DNA from: UBA6168 sp964508135
Lineage (GTDB): Bacteria; Bacteroidota; Bacteroidia; Chitinophagales; Saprospiraceae
Length of the DNA stretch: 64,000 nucleotides
Direction: 5' to 3'
Assembly: GCA_964508135.1 (NCBI GenBank)
Contig: CAZDSU010000030.1
Coordinates: 8,913-72,912, forward strand
Shown: positions 19,316-27,994 of the stretch, in pieces
Numbering within the stretch: position 1 is the stretch's first letter
Layout: the number at the start of each line of letters is the position of its first letter
Program-made: the position numbers and the translations under genes
Notes under the pieces: generated by a model
Database searches by the model: none
Told to the model about the DNA's origin: nothing
The model's input: the letters and a program-made list of their open reading frames with translations, nothing else

Positions 19316-19376
19316 ACGGGTTTCCGATGCCCAAGCCTCGAAAACCCGTCTTAACTCGGTCTGCAAGCCCGAGTTA
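19316..19376 (-). terminator. Two hairpins at the end of the SprB-repeat gene
   Basis: Reading leftward, TAACTCGG/CCGAGTTA (19352-19376) overlaps the stop codon. A second stem, ACGGGTTT with AAACCCGT (19316-19350), follows. A clear T run is missing, so termination is likely but not certain. Confidence 0.4.
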
Positions 19377-22226
19377 CTGCAAAACCACTTTCCCTTGTCC
19401 TACCGCTATGCCATTGGCAGTGATTTCGTAGAAATACAACCCTGGTGCAAGGCCATTTTTCTTGATTTTGCCAACACCATTTTTTATTTTTTCGCTTCGC
19501 AAAAAACGCCCAGTCAAATCGAACAGCCGCAGTTCAATTTCTTGGTTTTCAACGCCTTGCAATAGCACGACCGCCTCGTCTGCGAACGGATTGGGGTACA
19601 CGGTGCAGTTGATTTTTTTGGGCAAAACAGGCGGTTGCACAGCTGATGTGATAAAATGCTCTCCTAGTTTGTGTACCGTCGAATTCGTGATGACCGGGTC
19701 GTTGAAGTCGAAGAAAATCGCCGCTTCGTTCTCGATGACCGTACCGAGTGGCAGCCCAGCTTTTTGCCCAATGCTGAACTTCACGAAACCGTGCGAACCT
19801 TGCTCGTTCACGTTGCTGTCTGGCAGTAGGATGTTCTCGAAGATGAACACCAGCGTGTCCTGGTGGATGTCAAGTTGGTACGGGTGGCTCGAAGCACCGG
19901 GCCGCAACGTAGCGATGTCGAGTGACGGGTCAATCACGTCTTGAATGACGACCAGGAAAGCCGTGTCCGTGCCCGTGTTCTGGAAGCGGATATGGTAGTC
20001 GAGCATTTGCCCCGGCTCGATGAGGTGCTCAGCGCCGTAGCCGAGCGGGTAGCCTTGTTTGTCGTTGGGGTCGTAGCTGCCGATGACGTCGTGGCAGTCA
20101 ATCGAGACGAACGGCCCGTTGTCGTCCTCTGGGAATTGCGAAGCGAAGCCCGTGCTGAACGAGCCTGCCCCATTCGTCCCGCAACCCTCCACAAACTGCG
20201 ATAGAACGGAGAAGCCGGGCTCGCCCGGCACCTGCTCGGCCAGCAGGTTGTAGGTCGAGCCGTTGGCGGCGAATGATACGGTGATGGATTCGCCCGCTCC
20301 GAGTTCAAAGTCAGACTGCAGCAGCATCACGCCGTCCTCCACCACGATGAAGCCCTGCGGCTCGTCCATGTCGCCTGTGCCCGTGTTGGTGATGGTGAAA
20401 ATGACGCTGTCCGCCGTGCAGGTGGAGGTTATTTCGAGGAAGGCGCCTGACCAGTTCGGGTCAATGGGCGTGCAAAGCGAGTCTGGAAAGATATGCGCTT
20501 CGGCACAAAGCGTTTGCCCCAAAACCGCATCGCAGGAGACGTGGGCGGTAAAGTAGAAACTGCCACACTCGCCCGGTTCTACATCTCCCACGGGGAAGGA
20601 AAAACCGTTAATTGGCTCGGTGTGTGGGAACGGAGAGTCAATGAATTGGAGTAGCGAAATCGGGTCGAGCGTGATGATTACATGAGCATCTGTAGCAGTT
20701 TCAGAACTGTTGTTGCAGTAGTTCACATAGTAAATACTGTTGAGGCAGCGCCGCAGCAACGGTGTGCTGATGTCCACTTCCATCAGCGGACAACTGATGG
20801 TTTTCAGCCAATGAAAATCGGCGGTGTCCACATCCGTGGCATCTTCCAGGGTGAGGTTGATGGGGCTTCCGCAATCTGCCCAGTAGGCGGCTGGCGGGAT
20901 GGCCTCCACGGTGTAGTCGTCCGGTGGCGCTTGCATGGCGTAGTTGCCGAGGCTGTCCGTGAAGTCGAAATACTCGTCGCCGTTGGTGGCGGTGGCACGA
21001 ACCATCCAATTGGCAAGGGCGGGTTCGCCAGTGTCGTAGGTGCAATTGCCGTCTTCTTCGGAGGTAAGAGTGCCGATGATGGAGCCGCATTCTTGGGTGT
21101 CGCCGCTCACTACAATGGTATCCAAATAGCTGCATCCATTTGCGTCCGTGATAGTGACAGAATAGCTCCCAGTATCGGTAATGACAGGGTTCGCAAAGTT
21201 TGAGTTGAAATTGTTTGGGCCCGCCCAAATATAGGTGAATGGAAAGGTGCCACCACCACAAGTCAATAAAATAGTGGACTCCGAGTTGTTGCAGTTGATG
21301 GAATTGGAAACGGTTGGAGTGCAAACGAACGGAGGGGGGCCATTGATAATAAAACTATTATCCGCAACACAACCGTTCGCATCCATCACGGTGACGCCAT
21401 AAAGCCCAGGTGATAAATTTTGCAAGGCTGGGCCAATTGCGCCATTTGTCCAGATATATGAATAGGGCGGTGTGCCACCAGAACAGGAGATGGACAAGCT
21501 GCCATCCGAAGCGCCGAAACAAGAGACATCAGTAACGGCAAAATTGCAAGCTATTGGCACTGGTACAGTTACCGTTATGCAACCATTCACGATTCCATTC
21601 GTGCAATTAGCATCGCCAACTCCAATAAGACAAAACACGGAATTTCCAAAATTACTACTCAAAGGAAAGGAAAAGGGTGTGGAGTTAATTGCAAGGGTCG
21701 TCTGAGCTAGTCCATTGATGGAGAACGATAATATCCAAGGAGCAGTACCCGTGAAATTGATGAGCACTTCAATGGATTCACCGGTGCAAATGGTGTAATT
21801 ACCACCTGCCATGGTTGCTGTAGGCATCTCATGCCATGTAACAGGTGTGCCGACTGAAACCGACAGGCAAGGGTCAGTCAAGTCCACGTTGCCGGTGCCG
21901 TCGTCGTTGCCAACCACGGCGGAGATGTAGTAGGTGCTGCCATAGTTCATGTTGCTCCCGTTGAACCCGAATTCTGGTGTAGAACTTGTCGAAAGGATGG
22001 TGCCGAGGGAGTTGCCGGAGTTAGTGTGCAGGACGAATTGTAGGACATCGTTTCCATCTAATATTGCATCCCCATTGTAGGGTGCCACCGCATTTTCTGT
22101 CCCACAAAGCTCAATGGCAGAAGTAAGCATGGTTCCAGCATCCGAAGTGCATTGCCCAGTAACTTGCGTGAAGGCTACCGAAACCAATATCAAGCTGAAA
22201 ATCAACCGAAAAATCATCGAGTTCAT
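19374..22226 (-). CDS. SprB-repeat, T9SS-secreted surface protein
   Basis: A 950-residue exported protein (signal ends FTQVTGQ). After an N-terminal region with NDDGTGNVD, SprB-type repeats follow (VSCFGASDGSLSISCSGGTP, then PYSYIWTNGA, and ITDANGCSYLDTIVVSG), as in the mobile adhesin SprB of gliding bacteria. A SdrD-like B domain (EDGNCTYDTGEPALANW) and a region starting GSYDPNDKQGYP with NEAAIFFDFNDPVITN resemble the repeat-ending domains of large Bacteroidota surface proteins. The last 80 residues are a type A sorting domain (VYPNPFADEAVVLL). It should be displayed on or released from the cell surface; adhesion is inferred from SprB. Confidence 0.85.
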   Translation of the reverse strand: MNSMIFRLIFSLILVSVAFTQVTGQCTSDAGTMLTSAIELCGTENAVAPYNGDAILDGNDVLQFVLHTNSGNSLGTILSTSSTPEFGFNGSNMNYGSTYYISAVVGNDDGTGNVDLTDPCLSVSVGTPVTWHEMPTATMAGGNYTICTGESIEVLINFTGTAPWILSFSINGLAQTTLAINSTPFSFPLSSNFGNSVFCLIGVGDANCTNGIVNGCITVTVPVPIACNFAVTDVSCFGASDGSLSISCSGGTPPYSYIWTNGAIGPALQNLSPGLYGVTVMDANGCVADNSFIINGPPPFVCTPTVSNSINCNNSESTILLTCGGGTFPFTYIWAGPNNFNSNFANPVITDTGSYSVTITDANGCSYLDTIVVSGDTQECGSIIGTLTSEEDGNCTYDTGEPALANWMVRATATNGDEYFDFTDSLGNYAMQAPPDDYTVEAIPPAAYWADCGSPINLTLEDATDVDTADFHWLKTISCPLMEVDISTPLLRRCLNSIYYVNYCNNSSETATDAHVIITLDPISLLQFIDSPFPHTEPINGFSFPVGDVEPGECGSFYFTAHVSCDAVLGQTLCAEAHIFPDSLCTPIDPNWSGAFLEITSTCTADSVIFTITNTGTGDMDEPQGFIVVEDGVMLLQSDFELGAGESITVSFAANGSTYNLLAEQVPGEPGFSVLSQFVEGCGTNGAGSFSTGFASQFPEDDNGPFVSIDCHDVIGSYDPNDKQGYPLGYGAEHLIEPGQMLDYHIRFQNTGTDTAFLVVIQDVIDPSLDIATLRPGASSHPYQLDIHQDTLVFIFENILLPDSNVNEQGSHGFVKFSIGQKAGLPLGTVIENEAAIFFDFNDPVITNSTVHKLGEHFITSAVQPPVLPKKINCTVYPNPFADEAVVLLQGVENQEIELRLFDLTGRFLRSEKIKNGVGKIKKNGLAPGLYFYEITANGIAVGQGKVVLQ

Positions 22227-22447
22227 AGGTGATAAATTTAGTTCGTCAAGCGAAAACCGGGTGGCAAACGAACCGCTTCCAATTGCCCACTGGTTTTGAC
22301 GCTACAAACATGCGAGCAATCATTTGCCTCGGCAACAACATTTTTTTCGATTTGTAGAAAATAATTTTTAGGTTAACTTGCGAAAAAATCAAGTTCTTAC
22401 TTGACCTTTGAAGTCAGGATTGTAGATAACGACTTTTCCACCAGCCC

Positions 22448-23839
22448 ATGCAAAATACCCTTGTTTTTGAAATTGTCGCCCATTTATCAAAAACCGAACA
22501 ACGGGAAGTGCGCAACTTCCTCGCCTCGCCCTACTTCAACCTGCGCAGCGACGTGCAGTTGATCTTCGATTTATTGGCAAAGGAAGTAGCGCCGCCCAGC
22601 CGGGAGGTGACCTGGGAGCGGTGCTTCCCCGGTCTGCCGTTCGACGACCAGCAGCTTCGGCTGACCCTCAGCTACCTGCTAAAATTGCTGGAACAGTACC
22701 TTGTTCTGAAGGAAAAACAGAACGAACCACTTGCCGATTACCACCTGCTTTTGGCCGCCTACCGCCGCCGAAAGTTGCCCCGGCATTTTGAAAAAACGCA
22801 GCGGGCGGTTTCAAAATCGCTTGACAATCAGTCGCTTAGGCATCCGGCGTACTACTTTGAGAACTTCCTTGTGGAAAATCAGCAGTACCTCCACCTCCTT
22901 GAATCGGGGCGCACGAAGGAGCTGAATCTGCAAATCGTCGAAGACCAGCTAACTACCGCAGCACTCGCCTTGAAGCTGCGCCAAGCTTGCCTACTCCGCT
23001 CGCACCAGGCCGTTTTCAAGACCCCCTACCGCATAGATTTGTTGGATGAAATATTGGTGCTGGCCGAGCAGCCTCCTTATGCAGAGCAACCCGCCGTTCT
23101 CGTGTATCGGTTATGCTACGTGGCGTTGTTCAGTGGGCAGGACGACCCGCATTTTTCAGCGTTCAAGGCGGCGCTGTTCGAGCATGGCGGACGTTTCCCG
23201 AAGGAGGAAATCGGGTCGCTCTACTTGTTGGCCATCAATTTTTGCATCAAAAAAATCAACGCCAGTCAGCATGCCTACCTCCAGGAGGCGCTCGACCTCT
23301 ACAAGCAGGGCCTCAAGTCAGCGCTGCTGTTGGAGGACGGCCAGCTTTCCCGCTTCGCCTACAACAACATCGTGGGCATCGCCCTGCGCCTACCCGATGA
23401 GTGGCAGTGGGCGGAGGAGTTCGTGGAAACTTACCGAAGCTACCTCGAACCGGGTGCGCAAGAGGCCGCCTTTAGTCTCAACTCCGCTCGGCTTGCCTTT
23501 GCCAAACGCCGCTACGACGATGCTTTGGAACATCTGCAACGTGCTGATTACAAGGATTTTATCAACGGTATGGCCGCTCGGATTTTGCAGTTGAAAATCT
23601 ATTTTGAAAAACAAGAATTGGAGCTACTCGAAGCTCACTTGAAGACGCTCCGCATGTTTATCCGTCGTAACAAACGCATGAGTTATCACCACCAGAACTG
23701 GCTGAACATCGTCCATTTTACCCAAAAACTGTTGGAACTGAACCCCTTCGACGAAGCCGGACGGACGGCGCTACGGACAGCCATCGAAACGGAGGAGACG
23801 CTGACGGAAAAGGATTGGCTGTTGGCACAAATGAATTGA
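22448..23839 (+). CDS. Helical-repeat cytoplasmic protein, unknown function
   Basis: The 463-residue product has no signal peptide or membrane segment and is almost all amphipathic helix. It opens KTEQREVRNFLASPYFNLR and continues in paired helices (LRLTLSYLLKLLEQYLVLKE, RRYDDALEHLQRADYKDF, ILQLKIYFEKQELELLEAHL) that look like TPR-type hairpins. The C-terminal part is the clearest TPR-like section. I know similar unnamed proteins as common in Saprospiraceae-like genomes but cannot name a function; a protein-binding scaffold is plausible. It stands alone, with 221 bp before it. Confidence 0.6.
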   Translation: MQNTLVFEIVAHLSKTEQREVRNFLASPYFNLRSDVQLIFDLLAKEVAPPSREVTWERCFPGLPFDDQQLRLTLSYLLKLLEQYLVLKEKQNEPLADYHLLLAAYRRRKLPRHFEKTQRAVSKSLDNQSLRHPAYYFENFLVENQQYLHLLESGRTKELNLQIVEDQLTTAALALKLRQACLLRSHQAVFKTPYRIDLLDEILVLAEQPPYAEQPAVLVYRLCYVALFSGQDDPHFSAFKAALFEHGGRFPKEEIGSLYLLAINFCIKKINASQHAYLQEALDLYKQGLKSALLLEDGQLSRFAYNNIVGIALRLPDEWQWAEEFVETYRSYLEPGAQEAAFSLNSARLAFAKRRYDDALEHLQRADYKDFINGMAARILQLKIYFEKQELELLEAHLKTLRMFIRRNKRMSYHHQNWLNIVHFTQKLLELNPFDEAGRTALRTAIETEETLTEKDWLLAQMN

Positions 23840-24087
23840 CGCGGTACTATGGTTAAATCGGGTACGGTCTTTGCAAAATCCCCTGTTCATTCCTTTTTCC
23901 TTTTCCATTTCTACAAAAAACAATCGCAGGGCAAACACGCTGTTGAATCTCTTTCATCCCACGATGCAATTCCCCCTTGCAACTTGAGTCGGTAATCTGC
24001 TGTTTGTCAGTGGCTTATGTTTGGTTCAAGTTTGGTTTGTCGGCCATGCTGACAAGATGAATCCTAATGATTTTGTAAATTATGCCC

Positions 24088-24978
24088 ATGAAAATGCGAA
24101 CCCTGCTCACCGTTTTGTTGGCCAATTTGTTGCTGATGCCTTTTGGCGATGCGGCCAATCCCACTTCCTACTCAGGAGTCAATTTGAAAATCAGGATGTA
24201 CCTCCAAGGTGCCCTGCTGGGGGTCAAACAACCTGAAACGCTCATGCGGGACGACCTGCGAGCCGCTGGCTTGATTCCGCTGCAAGAGCCTTACGCTTCG
24301 TTTAGCAATTACGACCATTACGGCGAAGTGGGTGGGCAGGAGGTCATTGAAAACCCGGAAGTTTTGAAGGTCACCGGCCCGGATGCCATCGTGGATTGGG
24401 TGTTCGTGGAGTTGCGCCACCCGGAATTCCAGAAAATCGTATTGTCAACCCGCGCTGCCCTGCTCCAGCGGGACGGCGACGTGGTGGACGTGGACGGTGT
24501 GTCGCCGCTGCACTTTGGGGACATCGAGCCAGGCAGCTACCTCGTGGCGGTTCGTCACCGCAACCACCTCGGCGTGATGGCCACGAAAGTGTTCGACCTT
24601 GAGGAAACCCCTCAACTGGTTGACTTCACCGACCCCAAAAATGGTTTTTTCGGCAACCACCCCATGGTGCAAATCATGGAAAAAATGGCGCTGTTTGCCG
24701 GAGATGTCAACCGGGACGGCGAGGTGCGGATCAAAGGCCCTGATAACGATAAGGACCGCATTTTCTTTACCGTCCTTTTGTCACCCGAAAACGTGGACGC
24801 CAACCACAATTTCATCCTCCACGGCTACAGCAACTTCGACGTTAACCTAGATGGACAGGTGAAGTACCAAGGGCCTACCTCCGATGGCTCGTACCTGGCT
24901 TTTGACATCGTTTTCTTCTGGCGCTACAACTGCCCGCAAATGGATAAGGACTGCCGCCTCGTGGAGCAATTGCCATGA
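24088..24978 (+). CDS. Secreted Bacteroidota protein, paralogue of the next gene
   Basis: A 296-residue protein if translation starts at the second in-frame ATG. A signal peptide (LLANLLLMPFGDA) is followed by the family marks RMYLQGALLG, MRDDLRAAGLIPLQEPY, VTGPDAIVDWVFVELR, RAALLQRDGDVVDVDGVSPL and VAVRHRNHLGVM. A later NRDGEVRIKGPDNDKDR with Asp-rich spacing resembles calcium-binding dockerin-like loops. The next gene encodes a close relative with the same blocks in the same order. Such blocks are usually part of large Bacteroidota surface proteins; here they stand alone without a sorting domain. Function unknown. Confidence 0.7.
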   Translation: MKMRTLLTVLLANLLLMPFGDAANPTSYSGVNLKIRMYLQGALLGVKQPETLMRDDLRAAGLIPLQEPYASFSNYDHYGEVGGQEVIENPEVLKVTGPDAIVDWVFVELRHPEFQKIVLSTRAALLQRDGDVVDVDGVSPLHFGDIEPGSYLVAVRHRNHLGVMATKVFDLEETPQLVDFTDPKNGFFGNHPMVQIMEKMALFAGDVNRDGEVRIKGPDNDKDRIFFTVLLSPENVDANHNFILHGYSNFDVNLDGQVKYQGPTSDGSYLAFDIVFFWRYNCPQMDKDCRLVEQLP

Positions 24979-25035
24979 GCATTAAGCATAAAAATAAACT
25001 ATCAATAATCACCCACTCCCCGCTCTATTGAACGC

Positions 25036-25887
25036 ATGAAAAAAATAATTTTGCACAAAACGACCCTGCTGTTGACGCTACTGCTGGCCACGGCTTTCAA
25101 CCTCAGCGCCCACAACGGTGTCCTGGTTTCCCCCAAAATGTACCTGAAAGGTGCCCTCCAATCAAATGGCCTGATGCGCGACGAACTTCGTGCGAAGGGC
25201 CTCTTGCCCAGCACCGAGCCTTACTCGGCCTTGGCCAACTTCCAGCACTACGGCGATGGCGGCGGGGAGACCATCAGCAGCCCCGGCGTGTTCAGTGTCA
25301 CCGGCCCAAATGCCATCGTGGACTGGGTGGTGGTGGAATTGCGGAGCGACAACTCGATTTCGACGCCGATAGCTACCCACGCTGCACTGCTCCAACGGGA
25401 TGGAGACGTGGTGTCCGTGGACGGGGTTTCGGCGGTGAGGTTCCTGACTGTGGCGCCGGGCCAGTACCACGTGACGGTGAGGCACCGCAACCACCTCGGC
25501 GTGATGACTGCCGGGGCGCTCAATTTGACCAATATTGCGACCCTGGTTGACTTCTCCAATCCCGCAATGCCGCTTTATGGGACGACGCCCTGTGAAAACA
25601 ACGGCACTACCCGGATGCTTTGGCTCGGCAATGCGAACCTCGACAAAAAAGTGATTCACCAAGGGCCTTACAACGACACTTTTACCTTGTTTTCTTCGGT
25701 GGTTTCTGCACCGGGCAATGTTAACAACAACCAGAATTACATGCTGGAGGGTTATCTAACGACGGATTACAACCTGGACGGATACTCGATTTTTAACGGC
25801 CCGAACAACGACCGTTCCTTCACTTTTATCCAAGCAGGCATAAGCTGCGGAGTCGTGAACTGTATTTTTGTGGAGCAAATTCCCTAG
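25036..25887 (+). CDS. Secreted Bacteroidota protein, second paralogue
   Basis: A 283-residue signal-peptide protein (LLLATAFNLSA) sharing with its upstream neighbour KMYLKGALQ, LMRDELRAKGLLPSTEPY, VTGPNAIVDWVVVELR, AALLQRDGDVVSVDGVSAV and VRHRNHLGVMTAG. It differs in the C-terminal part, where DYNLDGYSIFNGPNNDRSF replaces the acidic loop of its neighbour, and in VEQIP at the end of both. The 57-bp gap and shared strand point to one transcript and a tandem duplication. The stop codon lies inside the left arm of the repeat element at 25884-26045. Confidence 0.7.
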   Translation: MKKIILHKTTLLLTLLLATAFNLSAHNGVLVSPKMYLKGALQSNGLMRDELRAKGLLPSTEPYSALANFQHYGDGGGETISSPGVFSVTGPNAIVDWVVVELRSDNSISTPIATHAALLQRDGDVVSVDGVSAVRFLTVAPGQYHVTVRHRNHLGVMTAGALNLTNIATLVDFSNPAMPLYGTTPCENNGTTRMLWLGNANLDKKVIHQGPYNDTFTLFSSVVSAPGNVNNNQNYMLEGYLTTDYNLDGYSIFNGPNNDRSFTFIQAGISCGVVNCIFVEQIP

Positions 25888-26045
25888 TGCTTTGTCATTT
25901 AAATAGTGTCGGGTAAAAGCAAGGGGCTTGGGGCGGCGCAGCCGCCCCAAAAGAACCTCTCCCCCGACGAGCCGCCGGAGGCGGCGAGAAGGGGCAAATA
26001 CGATAGTTTTTTTGACCCGTCATTATTGATTTGACAAAGCACTAG
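25884..26045. repeat. GC-rich inverted-repeat element, copy 3 (162 bp)
   Basis: Terminal inverted repeats CTAGTGCTTTGTCA (25884-25897) and TGACAAAGCACTAG (26032-26045). Inside lie a GGGGCGGCGCAGCCGCCCC stem and a GCCGCCGGAGGCGGC stem, in the same order as at 5653 and 13205. The left arm includes the stop codon of the preceding gene. Confidence 0.75.
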
Positions 26046-26070
26046 TTGGGGAAAACAGTTTTCTTATTTG

Positions 26071-26120
26071 AAAACAACAGCCCTGCCAGCACAATTGTAG
26101 CTGACAGGGCTGTTGTTTTT
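26071..26120 (+). terminator. Strong intrinsic terminator
   Basis: AAAACAACAGCCCTG pairs with CAGGGCTGTTGTTTT around a small inner stem (CAGC/GCTG), followed by a T run. It closes the rightward secreted-protein pair. Confidence 0.85.
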
Positions 26121-26296
26121 GGGTGATTTTGTCTAATTCAGACTTTTGAAGGCAACTGTCAAAAGCCACGGACAGGCAGCGATGTTTGCAGATAGTGTAG
26201 TAAAAACGGGAAGAATTTTAGATAGGAGCTTTATTATGAAAAAAATTGGTGTAATTCGTGGCTTCAATTTCCTTTCACCAATAAAAATCTTGTGCA

Positions 26297-27205
26297 ATGA
26301 ACCACTCCCGTCGAAAATTCTTCCAATACGCCGGGGCAGCCGCTGCCGGTGCGCTCATCCTGCCCAATTGGGGCTGCAAATCAGATGGCACGACCAATGG
26401 CGAGGCCGCCAAGGAAGCCCCTGCCGTCACGGGCAGCCTCGCTCAATACGGCCTCCAACTTTGGAGCGTCCGTGACGACATGGCCAAGGACCCGAAGGGC
26501 ACACTCAAGCAGGTGGCCAGCTTTGGCTACAAGCAAATCGAAAGCTTTGAAGGCGAAAAGGGCATGTATTGGGGGATGACCAACAAGGAATTCAAGGCGT
26601 ACATGGACGAGCTTGGCATGACCATCGTTTCCAGTCATTGCGACGCAAAAAAGGACCTAGAGAAAAAAGCGGCCGAAGCTGCCGAAATCGGCATCAAGTA
26701 CCTAATAACGCCCCATATTGGCGCACAAAAAACGTTGGCGGATTGGAAACCGATTGTGGAGAGCTTCAACAAGAATGGCGAAATCTGCAAAAAAGCGGGC
26801 ATCCGTTACGCTTACCACAACCACGCCTATTCCTTTCAGCCAGTGGATGGACAACTGCCACAGGATTTCATGCTGGCAAATACCGACCCTGGCCTCGTGG
26901 ATTTTGAATTGGACATTTATTGGGTGGTAACGGGTGGGAAAGACCCCATCGAGTACCTACAAAAATACCCGAACCGCTTCCGGCTTTGCCATGTCAAGGA
27001 CCGCAGCAAAGCACTGCCTGCTACCGAAGAAGACGCTTCGTGCGTGCTTGGCACCGGTTCGATTGATTTCCCGAAAGTTCTGAAGATTGCCCAAGACAAC
27101 GGGATGCAGTATTTCATCGTAGAGCACGAGCGCTGGGACGACTCCACGCCCTTGAAATGTGCCGAACTTGATGCCGCCTATCTGAGCAAGATGGTTTTTG
27201 CATGA
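26297..27205 (+). CDS. Sugar phosphate isomerase/epimerase-like TIM-barrel protein
   Basis: The 302-residue protein begins with a twin-arginine-like signal (NHSRRKFFQYAGAAAAGA, then LPNWGC, which could also be a lipobox). The mature part is a xylose-isomerase-like TIM barrel: YGLQLWSVRDDM at the first strand, FGYKQIESFEG, MTIVSSHCD, YAYHNHAYSF with the metal-binding His-Asn-His, FELDIYWVVTGG and LCHVKDRS. These residues bind a divalent cation in the family, which isomerises or epimerises sugars or hydrolyses small molecules. An exported form is common in Bacteroidota. It is followed 68 bp later by the exonuclease gene. Confidence 0.85.
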   Translation: MNHSRRKFFQYAGAAAAGALILPNWGCKSDGTTNGEAAKEAPAVTGSLAQYGLQLWSVRDDMAKDPKGTLKQVASFGYKQIESFEGEKGMYWGMTNKEFKAYMDELGMTIVSSHCDAKKDLEKKAAEAAEIGIKYLITPHIGAQKTLADWKPIVESFNKNGEICKKAGIRYAYHNHAYSFQPVDGQLPQDFMLANTDPGLVDFELDIYWVVTGGKDPIEYLQKYPNRFRLCHVKDRSKALPATEEDASCVLGTGSIDFPKVLKIAQDNGMQYFIVEHERWDDSTPLKCAELDAAYLSKMVFA

Positions 27206-27215
27206 TAAGTTATGA

Positions 27216-27267
27216 GGTGATGGGTTTTGAGGACGAATGAAAACTCATCACCCATCACCCATCACTA
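27216..27267 (+). repeat. Heptamer repeat and hairpin before the exonuclease gene
   Basis: Three units CATCACC, CATCACC, CATCACT occupy 27247-27267. GGTGATGGG at 27216-27224 can pair with CCCATCACC at 27252-27260. Confidence 0.7.
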
Positions 27268-27273
27268 AAAAGG

Positions 27274-27954
27274 ATGTTCAACTTTCTTTTCCGCTGGAAA
27301 AAATACCCAGAGTTTTGGCAGGAGTACCTCCGGCATTTTGACCATTCTTGGTCTAAAAAGACGCCAATTGAGGAGGTCCGTTTCGTGGTGGTGGATACTG
27401 AGACTACCGGCTTGGAACCCAGCAAGGATAAGCTGCTCTCCATCGCCGCCGCTGCTGTCGTCAACAGGCAGTTGCTCCTCGAAGACAGCTTTGAGTGCTA
27501 CGTGGCACAGCACGTGAACACTGGTGGGAATGCACCCGTACACGGCATTTTGCAAAAGGAAATGGAACAAGGGCTTACCGAAGCGGAGGCTTTGCGACAG
27601 TTTTTGGCCTTTTGCAAAGACGCCGTCATTGTGGGCCATCACATCGGTTTTGACAAGGCGATGCTCAACCAAGCGCTCAAAAACGCCGGGGCAGGCATGC
27701 TGAAAAACAAGTTCGTTGACACCGCCCGGCTGGCTGTTCGGGTGGAGCACCCGTTTGAGCGCTACAACGTCGTGTACCAGCCCGGCGAGTTTGGGCTTGA
27801 CGCGCTCAGTAAGCGCTTCAACATCCCCGACCAAGAGCGCCACACGGCTGCTGGCGACGTTTACATCACCGCCATTCTTTTTCTGAAACTGCTGGCAAGG
27901 GTGCAAAAACGGGGCAACAGGACGTTAGGGGAGTTGCTTTCTTATGACGGCTGA
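27274..27954 (+). CDS. DnaQ-like 3'-5' exonuclease
   Basis: A 226-residue soluble protein with the DEDDh exonuclease set: FVVVDTETTGLE (Asp41, Glu43), GHHIGFDKAML (Asp127), and HTAAGDVYIT (His190, Asp195). The family removes nucleotides from 3' ends with two metal ions, as in the epsilon subunit of DNA polymerase III. Here the fold is not attached to a polymerase. The N-terminal 35 residues (RWKKYPEFWQEYL) are an extra helix. It lies 40 bp before the amidase gene on the same strand. Role in repair or processing is inferred. Confidence 0.88.
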   Translation: MFNFLFRWKKYPEFWQEYLRHFDHSWSKKTPIEEVRFVVVDTETTGLEPSKDKLLSIAAAAVVNRQLLLEDSFECYVAQHVNTGGNAPVHGILQKEMEQGLTEAEALRQFLAFCKDAVIVGHHIGFDKAMLNQALKNAGAGMLKNKFVDTARLAVRVEHPFERYNVVYQPGEFGLDALSKRFNIPDQERHTAAGDVYITAILFLKLLARVQKRGNRTLGELLSYDG

Positions 27955-27994
27955 TGGCCAAAAAATTATCCACTAAAAAATAAACGAATCAAAG

